64,000 bases of DNA from Pseudomonadota bacterium (GCA_018242295.1 JAFECE010000011.1:1178001-1242000); one strand, 5' to 3'; numbered from the stretch's first letter, positions 25,730 through 34,303 are shown. The notes: a model not told the origin generated them from the sequence alone. Numbers and translations are program-made.

Positions 25730-25975
25730 ATGCCGGACAACATCAGAGAAACGGTGCCGAAGGCTTTAAAGACCCTTTGGGATCTTGAGAGCGAATTGCG
25801 CGGCGCTGCCCAGAACGGCATCGTTCTCCGGCGCGAGGATGCCAAGCGACATCTAGCTGAGGCGCGCCAATGTCTCGATGAATTGCTGAGCCTGGTCCGG
25901 TCGCACGATGGCGCAGATGAGTCCGTTTCCGCGCCGCCGGCCGATGACGGTATTCCGCCGCCGATCCAACATTGA
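25730..25975 (+). CDS. Small hypothetical protein
   Basis: 81 aa, with an amphipathic helical first half (LKTLWDLESELRGAAQNGIVLRREDAKRHLAEARQCLDELL) and a Pro/Asp-rich tail. Likely cytoplasmic. No known family. It lies 10 nt before a 27-aa membrane peptide gene and both end at a shared terminator. Confidence 0.5.
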   Translation: MPDNIRETVPKALKTLWDLESELRGAAQNGIVLRREDAKRHLAEARQCLDELLSLVRSHDGADESVSAPPADDGIPPPIQH

Positions 25976-25985
25976 GGAGAGCATC

Positions 25986-26069
25986 ATGACACGCGACATC
26001 ATTCTTTGGCTGGCAGGCGTTCCGCTGATCGTGATCATCGGCCTGCATCTGTTCGGCTTCCTGCACTAA
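25986..26069 (+). CDS. 27-aa single-pass membrane peptide
   Basis: Reads MTRDIILWLAGVPLIVIIGL followed by HLFGFLH and a TAA. One hydrophobic helix fills nearly the whole peptide. A GAGGAGAG ribosome site (25974-25981) sits at good spacing upstream. Similar tiny proteins (charged N-terminus, IILWLxGVPxxVIIxLxLFG) are common in Proteobacteria, but their role is unknown. A strong terminator follows within 15 nt, supporting a real transcript end. Confidence 0.65.
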   Translation: MTRDIILWLAGVPLIVIIGLHLFGFLH

Positions 26070-26082
26070 ACGTAAACGCAAG

Positions 26083-26111
26083 CCCAGAGCTCAAGCTTTG
26101 GGTTTTCTTTT
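26083..26111 (+). terminator. Rho-independent terminator
   Basis: CCCAGAGCT / AGCTTTGGG pairs over 9 bp with one G-T wobble, followed by TTTTCTTTT. It ends the short transcript carrying the 81-aa and 27-aa genes, and lies just past the stop of the convergent minus-strand gene. Confidence 0.75.
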
Positions 26112-26127
26112 GTCACGCGATGCCCGA

Positions 26128-26433
26128 TCAGCTGGGGTTTTCCGCATCTTCCTTTTTCGACAGCATCACCGCGACATGGCGGTTCAATGCATCGCCTGCG
26201 AGCATCGGCACGAGCGCCGGTCCGATTGGACCTTGAGCGGCATTGTAGGCCGTTCGCATGTCGCCATCCTTGCCCCAAACTACGAGTGCATATCCGGTAA
26301 GGTTGTCACCCAGCCCGGCGACGGCGTCGGCGCATTTTTGCAATAAATCTTCGCGAAGAAGTTCGGCTTCCCTTTCGGATCGGGCCGCCTTTTCAGTCGC
26401 GAGTTTTACGAGGTTCGACATGGTACTAGCCAT
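26128..26433 (-). CDS. Hypothetical protein
   Basis: 101 aa from ATG at 26433 (MASTMSNLV); an internal ATG at 26421 is equally plausible. The N-terminal half is a charged helix (KLATEKAARSEREAELLREDLLQKCADAV), then a small globular part (GYALVVWGKDGDMRTAYNA) and a charged tail. The frame runs open upstream as far as 26667, but that part overlaps the divergent agmatinase-like gene and looks non-coding. Unknown family. Confidence 0.5.
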   Translation of the reverse strand: MASTMSNLVKLATEKAARSEREAELLREDLLQKCADAVAGLGDNLTGYALVVWGKDGDMRTAYNAAQGPIGPALVPMLAGDALNRHVAVMLSKKEDAENPS

Positions 26434-26625
26434 TTTATGAACGTCGAACTTGGTAACGCACGGGAGGGGTTCCGAGTTCACGGGCGCGGTTGCGCATTCC
26501 TGCCGGGGCTTGACTGTCGCAATGGGATAGGCATCCTCAGAGGTGCCGCGAAACGGAGGCGCCGGGATTACCCGGTTTGATTGTGAAGGTGTCGGCCGGA
26601 CGACATCGCAACAATCGAGGTCGTC

Positions 26626-27657
26626 ATGATTTCCGGCGTTACAACCGGCGTCCATACGCAATACCATTGCGGTGCGCTGTCTCCCGCTTCAATCGCTTCC
26701 GAACAGACGTACTCGCGTGCGCACACGTTCTTGCGGGCGCCGCACGCCGACCGCGCGAGGGCCGGCGATTTCGCAGTTCTCGGCGTGCCCCTCGACATCG
26801 CGACGTCGAACCGCCCAGGAGCGCGGCTTGGGCCCGATGCGGTGAGGTCGGCTTCGGCGCAACTCGCGGAGCTCAAATCCTATCCCGGAGGTTTCGACCC
26901 GCTTGCGCATGTGCGGATCGTCGATCTCGGCGACGCTCTGCTCGACTTCGGTTTTCCGCAAACAATTCCCGCAGCGATTGAAGAGGCCGCGTTCAATGTC
27001 GTTTCCGCCGGGGCGCTCCTATGCGCGCTCGGCGGCGATCATTTCATAAGTTATCCGTTGCTCAAGGCGCATGCGCGAAAGTTTGGGCAACTGGCGCTCA
27101 TCCATTTCGATGCGCATCCCGATACGTGGACGCCGCGCACCGGACCCGGCGGCGCCGTCGAGATCAACCACGGTACGATGTTCGCGCAGGCCATTCATGA
27201 TGGCCTGATCGATCCGAGCCGGTCATCGCAGATCGGCATTCGGACATGGGTCGATGATCCGATGGGCATGAACATTTTCGACAGCATGACCGTTGCCGAG
27301 AAGGGCCCAGAGCAGATCGTCGCCATGGTGAAGGTGCTTGCAGGCGATGCACCGTGCTACCTGACGGTCGATATCGATTGTCTCGATCCGGCTTTTGCGC
27401 CGGGGACCGGCACGCCGGTGATGGGTGGACTGACGCCGCGCGAGTTGCTGGCGATGCTGCGTGGTCTCGACGGCCTTCGGATCGTCGGATGCGATGTCGT
27501 CGAAGTGGCGCCTGCTTACGATCACGCGGGTATCACGGCGCTTGCGGCCGCAACGGTCGTTTATGAGGAGGCCTGCCGGTTCGCACGGACGAACGGTGCG
27601 CAGCCGATTTCCTATCCTTCGCCGGGCAAGCCTCTTGCACGTAACGCCGCGCAGTAG
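26626..27657 (+). CDS. Agmatinase / ureohydrolase-family enzyme
   Basis: 343 aa. Binuclear manganese ureohydrolase fold. Metal-binding motifs all present: GGDHFISYP, IHFDAHPDTW (DAHxD) and VDIDCLDPAFAPGTGTP (DxDxxDP). Agmatinases convert agmatine to putrescine and urea, but guanidinobutyrase and similar enzymes share these motifs, so the substrate is open. Stands alone; no other polyamine genes nearby. The first about 30 residues are less conserved-looking, and a later start is possible. Confidence 0.87.
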   Translation: MISGVTTGVHTQYHCGALSPASIASEQTYSRAHTFLRAPHADRARAGDFAVLGVPLDIATSNRPGARLGPDAVRSASAQLAELKSYPGGFDPLAHVRIVDLGDALLDFGFPQTIPAAIEEAAFNVVSAGALLCALGGDHFISYPLLKAHARKFGQLALIHFDAHPDTWTPRTGPGGAVEINHGTMFAQAIHDGLIDPSRSSQIGIRTWVDDPMGMNIFDSMTVAEKGPEQIVAMVKVLAGDAPCYLTVDIDCLDPAFAPGTGTPVMGGLTPRELLAMLRGLDGLRIVGCDVVEVAPAYDHAGITALAAATVVYEEACRFARTNGAQPISYPSPGKPLARNAAQ

Positions 27658-27785
27658 CGGCAACCTTCGTTACATCCATGGCCCAGTTCCCCCCGGAACA
27701 GCGGGAAGCATCCGGGTCACGCTATCTCTTTTGGCCACAACTGCCCAAGAGGGGCTTGCATCGCCAGAAGAGATGGAGACCTGCA

Positions 27786-28097
27786 ATGACCAGATTTGTT
27801 GAGATCCACCGGAATGCTTCCCGCGCCATTTTCGCTCCGGCCCTCGTTCTCGCCGGCGTCACACTGATGGCGGGCAACGCTTCAGCCGTCAGCCTGCGCG
27901 TGCAAATGGCATGCGCGAGCGACTACTATGCGCACTGCAGCGCCTACAGCCCGACCAGCCGTGAGGTGCGGACATGCATGCGGTCCGTCGGCGTCGGTCT
28001 CTCGAAGGGCTGCGTCGATGCGCTGGTAGCTGCAGGTGAAGTTTCAGCTGCCGAAGTTTCGCGCCATCGGGAGGGTTCGATGACGGCGGCCAAGTAA
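27786..28097 (+). CDS. Small secreted four-Cys protein
   Basis: 103 aa from ATG at 27786, which starts a signal peptide (ALVLAGVTLMAGNASA|VS). The mature part VQMACASDYYAHCSAYSPTSREVRTCMRSVGVGLSKGCVDALVAAGEVS has four cysteines spaced like the Cys-rich repeats of other small periplasmic alphaproteobacterial proteins. A GGAGACCTGCA ribosome site precedes it. The in-frame extension to 27678 is rejected for lack of a signal peptide. Confidence 0.65.
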   Translation: MTRFVEIHRNASRAIFAPALVLAGVTLMAGNASAVSLRVQMACASDYYAHCSAYSPTSREVRTCMRSVGVGLSKGCVDALVAAGEVSAAEVSRHREGSMTAAK

Positions 28098-28201
28098 GTT
28101 TTCCTGGCAAGTTTTCCTGGGCGCCGGGGATTAGAGTAAACGTAATTTTAACCATAAAGGCGAAATTGTTAAGCGGTGTTCAATTCGCTTTATGGGAAGT
28201 C

Positions 28202-28894
28202 ATGCCGCTACTAGAAGTCTGGCGTGAGCCGGTGGCCGGTTTCGTTTTTTCCGACCCTAATCCGCCACCTTTGCGGTTTCGTGTTTCCGAGCCGCAAAAA
28301 CTCGAATCTGTCCCGCTCGAAGATCTACGTCCCACGCAAATGGCGGTCGGCATGCGCGCCGTCGCGGCCAAGCGTGAAAAAGTGGAGCGCCGCGTGCGTA
28401 GCAGGCGAAGGCTCAGACGCTATCTCGAAGCGCGTCCGATACCAGCCGTGCTCGGGCCAGACGATGACTTCTTCATCATCGACCATCATCACCTGAGCCT
28501 GGCGTTGTTAAAGAGCGATGTCGAGGAAGCGTTCGTCAACGTCATTGCCGATCTTTCGCACCTTCCACGTAAGCGCTTCCTTCGCCGGATGGGCACGCTC
28601 GGCCTGCTGCACGCATTTGATGGTCACGGGCAGCCGGTCTGTCCGACCGAACTGCCCGAGTCCTTGAAGGATTTGCGGTCCGATTCCTATCGCGATCTCG
28701 CGTGGTCCGTTCGCGAAGCCGGTGGCTTCGCCAAATCTGGCAGACCGTTTGCGGAATTTCGCTGGGCGAATTACTTCCGGGCGCGTATTCCACGATCGAC
28801 CGTGCGTCGTGATTTCGAATACGCGCACGATCGCGCCATGTGGCTTGCCCGCTCGCAGGATGCGGTGCGGATGCCCGGATACATCGGGCGGTAG
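28202..28894 (+). CDS. ParB-like nuclease-domain protein (ParBc_2 type)
   Basis: 230 aa from ATG at 28202. LRPTQMAVGMRAVAAKREKVERR...RPIPAVLGPDDDFFIIDHHHLSLAL matches the putative ParB-like nuclease family PF08857, where a ParB-type core (VGMRxVxxK and the DHHH loop) is followed by a helical tail. It stands alone without parA or plasmid genes. Cellular role unknown. It could begin at 28166 with 12 more residues. Confidence 0.75.
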   Translation: MPLLEVWREPVAGFVFSDPNPPPLRFRVSEPQKLESVPLEDLRPTQMAVGMRAVAAKREKVERRVRSRRRLRRYLEARPIPAVLGPDDDFFIIDHHHLSLALLKSDVEEAFVNVIADLSHLPRKRFLRRMGTLGLLHAFDGHGQPVCPTELPESLKDLRSDSYRDLAWSVREAGGFAKSGRPFAEFRWANYFRARIPRSTVRRDFEYAHDRAMWLARSQDAVRMPGYIGR

Positions 28895-28907
28895 CGCGCA
28901 GACTTTG

Positions 28908-29294
28908 CTAGTGCCTTGGCTGCCCGTTGAACGTGAACTCGAACTCGTCGTGCATGTTCTGCGCGGCCTGGCGCCAATCGCCCGCTTGACCGTTCAGCGC
29001 AGCGTCGATTTCGGCGCGTGTCTGATCGCCGTGCGGCTGATCGATCGCGGCAACGGGTTGGGCGGGAACGCGCGAGGGAAGAGCGCATAGCCGTGTTGCG
29101 AGATCCTGAAGCTCACCGAGGATCGCTTCGCGCCTTAGCTCGTGTTGGAGCGCGACGTTGCGAACATCACGAAGCAGCTGTTCGTCGACTCTGCGGATTG
29201 CGTCGGAAAGTGTCAGAACGAAGTCCTGTTCGGTACGCGCATTTTCCGCAAGGCGAATGAGCATTTCTTCGACGTTTTTAGACAGTGCGGCCAT
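28908..29294 (-). CDS. Hypothetical coiled-coil protein
   Basis: 128 aa, no signal peptide. The region at about 15-70 (RTEQDFVLTLSDAIRRVDEQLLRDVRNVALQHELRREAILGELQDLATRL) is strongly helical. The C-terminus is polar. A GAGGAGAAAA ribosome site lies directly upstream. Not recognised. Confidence 0.55.
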   Translation of the reverse strand: MAALSKNVEEMLIRLAENARTEQDFVLTLSDAIRRVDEQLLRDVRNVALQHELRREAILGELQDLATRLCALPSRVPAQPVAAIDQPHGDQTRAEIDAALNGQAGDWRQAAQNMHDEFEFTFNGQPRH

Positions 29295-29405
29295 GATTTT
29301 TCTCCTCGCGGCTAGAGCGTCAATAGCGTGCGATTCTCATGGCCAAAAAGTGATGCCGTTATGCTCGGAAGATGCGCTAAGGGGGCGCGAAGCGCGGAGA
29401 AATCG

Positions 29406-29504
29406 ATGAATAAAAAATATTCGTTCGGTGATGAAATCGAAGACGAGATTGGCGCGCTGCATTTCTGTTCGCAGCGCGCCGCTCTAATTTCGCTCGTGAT
29501 TTAA
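29406..29504 (+). CDS. Possible 32-aa peptide (low confidence)
   Basis: ATG at 29406 has a good GGAGA site 6-7 nt upstream and opens MNKKYSFGDEIEDEIGAL, ending after 32 residues. The last part is encoded by a perfect palindrome (29451-29480) and the stop overlaps that of the convergent DUF992 gene. It may be real or a by-product of the hairpin. Confidence 0.25.
   Translation: MNKKYSFGDEIEDEIGALHFCSQRAALISLVI
29451..29480. terminator. Strong hairpin downstream of the DUF992 gene
   Basis: GGCGCGCTGC / GCAGCGCGCC pair perfectly over 10 bp with a 10-nt loop. It lies 20 nt past the stop of the leftward DUF992 gene. There is no clear T-run on either side, so it may be a Rho-dependent end, an mRNA-stabilising stem, or simply a palindrome. 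Confidence 0.45.
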
Positions 29505-29998
29505 GGCGCGAAAATCGTCAGTCCTGCGACGCCCGCCGAAATGTTGAGGCCCGTCTGGCCCTCGACGCTCACGGGCTGCAAAATGATGGATTGGCTGGAG
29601 CCGCCAATCAGCGCGTTGGCGTTGCCACCGATGCCCACCGCCGCGCCGGCGGTGACGCCGCCGTAATTTCCTTCGAGTGCTTCGCTCGGGATGTTTGTCG
29701 TCGGTCCGAGCACTGTCCAGATCATCGTGCTATCGCCCTTGATGCCGATGTCGAGGCCGACCTTCGTGATCGTAGCGGCATAGCGATAGGTGCGTCCGCT
29801 GACGGGCGTTTCGAAGTTGCAACGCAGGTTCTGCTTCGATCCGAAAATGTAACCGACGCCGCCCTTGCCGTGGCACGTCAACGTGCCCACAGCGATCTTC
29901 GGCGTATCGGCCATCGAGGGTGCGATGTGCGCAGCGGCTGCCGCGGCGAAGGCAGCGCATCCGGCCAATACACGGATGCCAAGGCGTGACGTAATCAT
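29501..29998 (-). CDS. DUF992 family secreted protein
   Basis: 165 aa from ATG at 29998, which begins the signal peptide (LAGCAAFAAAAAAHIAPSMA). Family features: VGTLTCHGKGGVGYIFGSKQNLRCNF, TYRYAATITKVGLDIGI, EGNYGGVTAGAAVGIGGNANALIGG and IILQPVSVEGQTGLNISAGVAGL. DUF992 proteins are typical of Rhizobiales, periplasmic or surface-associated, of unknown function. An in-frame extension to 30136 lacks family sequence and is not used. Confidence 0.88.
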   Translation of the reverse strand: MITSRLGIRVLAGCAAFAAAAAAHIAPSMADTPKIAVGTLTCHGKGGVGYIFGSKQNLRCNFETPVSGRTYRYAATITKVGLDIGIKGDSTMIWTVLGPTTNIPSEALEGNYGGVTAGAAVGIGGNANALIGGSSQSIILQPVSVEGQTGLNISAGVAGLTIFAP

Positions 29999-30177
29999 GT
30001 GTTCTCTCCTGACGTCGGCTTCGCGCGCGGTCATATCCGAACGTGTACGCGGGCCAGAACGGCTCAGCATCTTCGTGGAGTTCCGACTACGTGCATGCGC
30101 GGGGTCTAATTCCCCAAAACGACGGTTCGGTGGCAATCATTCGGGGAGAAAGGTTAACTCGGGAACGAATGCGCTGC

Positions 30178-30603
30178 TCAATGTTCGGCGTATCGCTCTT
30201 TCAGCTCTTTGGTCCGTTGGATGGTCTTTTCGGTCATGCATCCGAGGATTGCGGACGACGTTCCGCTGCCGCCGGACCACTCCTGGGCCACCAGGTCTTT
30301 GCAGTCGGCATCGCGATAGGCGACCCAGGCGCGTTGGGCATTGCGCATCGCTTCCTGGAAGCTCGCCGTGTCGTACGGTTTTTCCTGTTCGCCGCGCGTT
30401 CGGATGTATTCAACCGCATTCGCGTAGGCGGCGTTGAGGGCCTTATCGGCGGCCTGATAATCCTTGTCGGCGCAAAAATTCATCTCGACTGTTGAGGCCG
30501 CGTTGGCACAATCGATCTCGGCGCGTGCGGGCCTGGCGGCGCAAAAGCTTGCGAGGCCGAGACAGAGTAGAAGGCAGGAGACGTGCGGTACACGGCGGGG
30601 CAT
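30178..30603 (-). CDS. LprI-like (DUF1311) secreted protein
   Basis: 141 aa from ATG at 30603. Signal peptide CLLLCLGLASFCAARPARA|EI. Mature part IDCANAASTVEMNFCADKDYQAADKALNAAYANAV...RNAQRAWVAYRDADCKDLVAQEW...CMTEKTIQRTKELKE is the LprI/DUF1311 pattern with four conserved cysteines and the AQRAWxxYRDAxC motif. Family members include inhibitors of host lysozyme. In a free-living bacterium the role is uncertain. Confidence 0.87.
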   Translation of the reverse strand: MPRRVPHVSCLLLCLGLASFCAARPARAEIDCANAASTVEMNFCADKDYQAADKALNAAYANAVEYIRTRGEQEKPYDTASFQEAMRNAQRAWVAYRDADCKDLVAQEWSGGSGTSSAILGCMTEKTIQRTKELKERYAEH

Positions 30604-30786
30604 CGGTCTGAACTCCAAATGGCGCTGAGAAAGTCGTGTGCACGTTTCTACGCGTCGCACCTTCCGCCGGGTAGGCTTTATCCGGAATAATTCGGAATTG
30701 AGACGGAAGAGAAATTTGCATCTTGATAGCGCCGTGTCTCCGTCTCCATTTGCTTGTCATGAACTCGAGGCAGGAAATCATCCTTG

Positions 30787-31245
30787 ATGCCCTTCAAAGC
30801 CTACAGCTACCGCAATGATCCGGCAGTTCCGCGTTTCGACGATACCCGGCCGCTGATCATATTCGACGGTCTTTGCGTTCTCTGTTCGGGCGGCGTGCAG
30901 TGGATGCTTGATCGTGATCCGGCTGGACGAAGCCAATTCGCGGTCATTCAGGATCCGCTGCCGAAGGCCCTTTACGCGCATTACAAGCTCGACGCAGATG
31001 CGTTCGATACCTTCATGGTTTTGCGTGATGGGTTGCCGTTCACGCGGTGGGCAGGCGCGATGGCTGCAGCCGAGACGATGCCGCAACCTTGGCGGGGGCT
31101 AGGGCACGTTGGGCGCTTCGTTCCAGGTGTGATTGGCGACCGGATCTACGACTGGGTTCAGCGCAACCGGTTCAAGTGGTTTGGCCGCCGCGATGTGTGC
31201 CGGCGGCCAAGTGCACTTGAGGCGTCGCGATTTCTGATTATCTGA
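30787..31245 (+). CDS. DCC-family thiol-disulfide oxidoreductase (DUF393)
   Basis: 152 aa. The motif [19 protein letters not shown] contains the CxxC that names the family, at about residues 29-32, followed by [23 protein letters not shown] and a [15 protein letters not shown] segment typical of DUF393. Probable cytoplasmic thioredoxin-like redox protein; substrate unknown. ATG at 30787 is preferred over the TTG just before it. Confidence 0.87.
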   Translation: MPFKAYSYRNDPAVPRFDDTRPLIIFDGLCVLCSGGVQWMLDRDPAGRSQFAVIQDPLPKALYAHYKLDADAFDTFMVLRDGLPFTRWAGAMAAAETMPQPWRGLGHVGRFVPGVIGDRIYDWVQRNRFKWFGRRDVCRRPSALEASRFLII

Positions 31246-31303
31246 TGCTGCTTGTGGCGGGAAACGGCCGCCACCATGTCTCAAGACGAGGAGGATGCGC
31301 GCG

Positions 31304-32227
31304 ATGAGTTGGCTCAAGGATAACGATCCCATTCCGGGCGATCGCCAATCTTGTGATGCGATCGAGCAGGTGATCGTGCCCAGAGCGCGCGACCTCGGCG
31401 GGTTCGAGGTGCGTCGTGCTCTGCCGTCGGCGCAGCGGCAGATGATCGGGCCATTCATTTTTTTCGATCAGATGGGGCCTGCGCAATTTCTGTCGGGACA
31501 AGGGATCGATGTGCGGCCGCATCCACACATTGGGCTCGCCACCGTCACCTATCTCTTTCAAGGCGAGATGATGCATCGGGACAGCCTCGGGTCAGCTCTC
31601 GCGATCCGGCCCGGAGAGGTCAATCTGATGACGGCGGGCCGCGGTATCGTTCACTCGGAACGAACGGGTCCGGAAATGCGTGCGTCCGGTCAGGAAATGT
31701 TCGGAATTCAGGCGTGGATGGCGTTGCCTAAGTCGCATGAAGAAAGCGCACCGGCATTTGCGCATCATGACGTGAGTGCCTTGCCGAGGCTCGAAGGTGA
31801 AGGCAAGCGCGTTCGTCTTATCGCTGGGAGCCTTTACGGCGAGACGTCGCCTGCTGTGTTCCCGCATGACTGCTTCTACGCCGAGGCCGTTCTCGCGCCC
31901 GGCGCCGTGCTGCCTCTCGATCCGGATTATGACGAGCGCGCGGTGTATCTCGCTTCCGGCCGCGTCGACATCGCAGGGCAGACGTTCGAAGGCGGCCAGC
32001 TTCTGGTCTTCAAGCCCGGTGATCGCATTTCAATTCTCGCGGAGACGAATGCGCGATTGATGTTGCTCGGCGGCGAGCCGATGGATGGGCCGCGTCATAT
32101 CTGGTGGAACTTTGTATCCAGTTCACAAGAGCGAATTGACAGCGCCAAAGAAGATTGGCGTCAGGGCCGTTTTTCGATCGTGCCCGGCGATGAAACGGAA
32201 TTTATTCCGTTACCCGAAAATCGCTGA
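31304..32227 (+). CDS. Pirin family cupin protein
   Basis: 307 aa. The bicupin pirin fold is marked by the metal-ligand motifs [24 protein letters not shown] and GRGIVHSER, then [11 protein letters not shown]. Pirins may have quercetinase-like activity or act as regulators; the function here is open. The GAGGAG ribosome site at 31288-31294 abuts an ATG at 31295 but is correctly spaced for the ATG at 31304, so the latter is used. A short hairpin (31254-31276) lies upstream. Confidence 0.9.
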   Translation: MSWLKDNDPIPGDRQSCDAIEQVIVPRARDLGGFEVRRALPSAQRQMIGPFIFFDQMGPAQFLSGQGIDVRPHPHIGLATVTYLFQGEMMHRDSLGSALAIRPGEVNLMTAGRGIVHSERTGPEMRASGQEMFGIQAWMALPKSHEESAPAFAHHDVSALPRLEGEGKRVRLIAGSLYGETSPAVFPHDCFYAEAVLAPGAVLPLDPDYDERAVYLASGRVDIAGQTFEGGQLLVFKPGDRISILAETNARLMLLGGEPMDGPRHIWWNFVSSSQERIDSAKEDWRQGRFSIVPGDETEFIPLPENR

Positions 32228-32377
32228 TCGCGATTTGGCCGCAATTCATTTGCGTTTGCCATCAGAGATTGTCGCGCCGTACAGCTGCCGTTCAGTCAAG
32301 GACTCCTAAGGTGCATAAGCCGGAACCAGAAATTGCGATTGCAAATTGCTGGAAGGCAATAAGCTTGGGAGACCGAA

Positions 32378-32680
32378 ATGCGAAATCTTCTTTTGGCGTT
32401 GGCTCTGGGACTCGGGATCGGCTTTGCCGCGACCGGTGCTCAGGCAGCATCAATTGGTGGTGGCGATCTTGCGGCTGTTGGGTCGGCAGCGAAGAGCGGC
32501 AACAGTGTCGTAGAGAAGACGCACTATCGCCGCTGGCGGCACCGTCATCACTATCGGTATGGCTATTATAGGCCGTACTACCGGCCCTATTACCGTCCCT
32601 ACTACGGGTATGGGTACGGATATAACTACGGCTATCGCCATCATCGCCACTGGCGTCATCACCACCGGCGTGACTGGTAA
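32378..32680 (+). CDS. Secreted Tyr/His/Arg-rich protein
   Basis: 100 aa. Signal peptide LLLALALGLGIGFAATGAQA|AS, then from about residue 47 an extreme composition of Tyr, Arg, His, Pro and Gly, including three tandem YYRPYYRP-type units and a GYGYGYNYGYRHHRHWRHHHRRDW end. Such small exported proteins are frequent in Rhizobiales and have no defined function; metal or polyanion binding is conceivable. GGGAG precedes the ATG. Confidence 0.7.
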   Translation: MRNLLLALALGLGIGFAATGAQAASIGGGDLAAVGSAAKSGNSVVEKTHYRRWRHRHHYRYGYYRPYYRPYYRPYYGYGYGYNYGYRHHRHWRHHHRRDW

Positions 32681-32729
32681 TTCGATCAGCTATTCGAGAC
32701 TGACCGGATATCATTACGGGGGACGGGGC

Positions 32730-33191
32730 TTAGCCTCGTCCTCTGTACGGCTGCACATCTTGATCAGGCAGCCAGACGCCCTTCGGGAGCGTTCCCGTTT
32801 GCCAGAAGACGTCGATCGGTATGCCGCCGCGCGGATACCAATAGCCGCCAATCCGCAAAAATTTCGGCTCGATAAGGCCGGCAATGCGTTTGCCGATCGC
32901 GACGGTGCAATCTTCGTGGAATGCGCCGTGGTTGCGAAACGACGCGAGATAGAGTTTCAGCGATTTGCTTTCGAGCAGCCATCCGCCCGGCACATAATCG
33001 ATGACGAGGTGCGCGAAATCGGGCTGCCCCGTCACCGGACAGAGTGACGTGAACTCGGGCGCCGTGAAGCGGGCGACATAATCGGTATCCGCGTGCGGAT
33101 TGGCGACGCGGTCGAGCTGAGCCGCCTCGGGACTTTCCGGTATCCCGACCTGTTTGCCGAGCTGAGTTGAGCCCGGCTGTTCCGCTGCCAT
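32730..33191 (-). CDS. queF: NADPH-dependent 7-cyano-7-deazaguanine reductase
   Basis: 153 aa, the unimodular QueF type. It reduces preQ0 nitrile to preQ1 amine, the free base inserted into tRNA on the way to queuosine. Seen: [14 protein letters not shown] with the catalytic Cys, the QueF motif [15 protein letters not shown], and FHEDC with the substrate-binding residues. It begins 6 nt after queD on the same strand, so they form an operon. Confidence 0.95.
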   Translation of the reverse strand: MAAEQPGSTQLGKQVGIPESPEAAQLDRVANPHADTDYVARFTAPEFTSLCPVTGQPDFAHLVIDYVPGGWLLESKSLKLYLASFRNHGAFHEDCTVAIGKRIAGLIEPKFLRIGGYWYPRGGIPIDVFWQTGTLPKGVWLPDQDVQPYRGRG

Positions 33192-33197
33192 CGCACG

Positions 33198-33587
33198 CTA
33201 CTCCGCCGCCAGCCGTCGATCCGTAGGGGAAGGTCCGCGATAGATACAACCTTCGCTGCAGCTGTCGCGATGGACCTCGACCTGGACAAGACCGGGGATG
33301 CGGTTCGACAGACGGTTCCAAATCCACATCGAGATGCGCTCGAGCGTCGGCGCAGAAAGACCGTCGATATCGTTGAGCATGCGGTGATCGAGCGCGTCTT
33401 CCGTTTCGCGGAGCGCTGCCGACAATTCATCGAAATGGAAGATGTAGCCCGTATCGGCGTTCGGCTCGCCTTCGACGACGATGCGCGCGCGAAACGAGTG
33501 ACCGTGCACGCGCGCATTCGGTGTGCCGGGTGCTGCCGACGGCAGGAAATGGGCCGCCTCGAACCTGAATTCCTTGTAGATTTGCAT
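33198..33587 (-). CDS. queD: 6-carboxy-5,6,7,8-tetrahydropterin synthase
   Basis: 129 aa. Converts dihydroneopterin triphosphate to 6-carboxytetrahydropterin. The T-fold signatures are FRFEAAHFLP (zinc His), RVHGHSFRARIVVEG (zinc His pair) and a late DHRMLNDI / GLSAPTLERISMWIW block with PTxE-like APTLE. ATG at 33587 is chosen; the upstream frame has no family counterpart. It is in the order queE-queD-queF. Confidence 0.93.
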   Translation of the reverse strand: MQIYKEFRFEAAHFLPSAAPGTPNARVHGHSFRARIVVEGEPNADTGYIFHFDELSAALRETEDALDHRMLNDIDGLSAPTLERISMWIWNRLSNRIPGLVQVEVHRDSCSEGCIYRGPSPTDRRLAAE

Positions 33588-33622
33588 GGCCGCTCCATAC
33601 GGGATTTCGCCCCGAGGCGCCA

Positions 33623-33661
33623 CCCCCGCTCGGGGGCTCAATCCGCGCCAAACGGGCGCGG
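33623..33661. other. Two hairpins between queE and queD
   Basis: CCCCCG-CT-CGGGGG (33623-33636) and CCGCGCC / GGCGCGG (33643-33661) lie in the 86-nt gap. They could reduce read-through or set mRNA stability between the two cistrons. No T-run and no preQ1 riboswitch pattern recognised. Confidence 0.45.
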
Positions 33662-33673
33662 AAGGCCTGTTCG

Positions 33674-34303
33674 TTAAGGGATTCCGAGAATTTTATGGGT
33701 TTGGACGGACAGACGCCAGGCCGGATTGGCCTTGCAGTAGGCGATGGCCGCAAGCGTATTGGCGTGCTGGTCGGGGCCGTCCATCGGCTGCAGGAAACGT
33801 TCTTCGAAGTCGAGTTCCAGATAGCGCGCCGGGTCACTGCCTTCCTGCGGGTAGACGAGCTTCAGCTCGTTACCGTGGCGCTGCTTGAGGTCGGCTCCCG
33901 CCTTCGGCGAGACGCAGATCCAATCGATCGTTTCGAGGACCGGCAGCGTGCCGTTGGTTTCGATGGCGATGCGAAAACCGCGCGCGTGCAGGGCATCAAC
34001 CAGTTCCTGATCGACCTGCAGCATCGGCTCGCCGCCAGTCAGAACGACGAGTACTGACTGATTAGATTGGGGTGCGGCGGCACGGCAAGCATCGGCCAGC
34101 GTATCCGCCGTCTCGAAGCGGCCGCCGCCTTCGCCGTCGATGCCGACGAAATCGGTGTCGCAAAACCGGCAAATCGCCTTGGCGCGATCCTGTTCGCGGC
34201 CACTCCAGAGGTTGCAGCCCGCAAAACGGCAAAAGACCGCGGGGGTGCCGGCATTCGCGCCTTCGCCCTGAAGCGTGTAGAAAATCTCCTTGATCGCGTA
34301 CAT
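33674..34303 (-). CDS. queE: 7-carboxy-7-deazaguanine synthase (radical SAM)
   Basis: 210 aa from ATG at 34303 (MYAIKEIFYTLQGEG). It rearranges 6-carboxytetrahydropterin to 7-carboxy-7-deazaguanine. The cluster motif is the expanded proteobacterial form, CRFAGCNLWSG...ICRFCDTDF, with a 14-residue insert between the first and the last cysteines. VLTGGEPMLQ and the IETNGT strand are present. It lies upstream of queD and queF, with an 86-nt gap to queD that contains two hairpins. Confidence 0.94.
   Translation of the reverse strand: MYAIKEIFYTLQGEGANAGTPAVFCRFAGCNLWSGREQDRAKAICRFCDTDFVGIDGEGGGRFETADTLADACRAAAPQSNQSVLVVLTGGEPMLQVDQELVDALHARGFRIAIETNGTLPVLETIDWICVSPKAGADLKQRHGNELKLVYPQEGSDPARYLELDFEERFLQPMDGPDQHANTLAAIAYCKANPAWRLSVQTHKILGIP

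Noticed and set aside
26434-26667. N-terminal extension of the minus-strand gene at 26128
   Set aside because: Overlaps the start of the agmatinase-like gene and reads as non-coding; ATG at 26433 is preferred.
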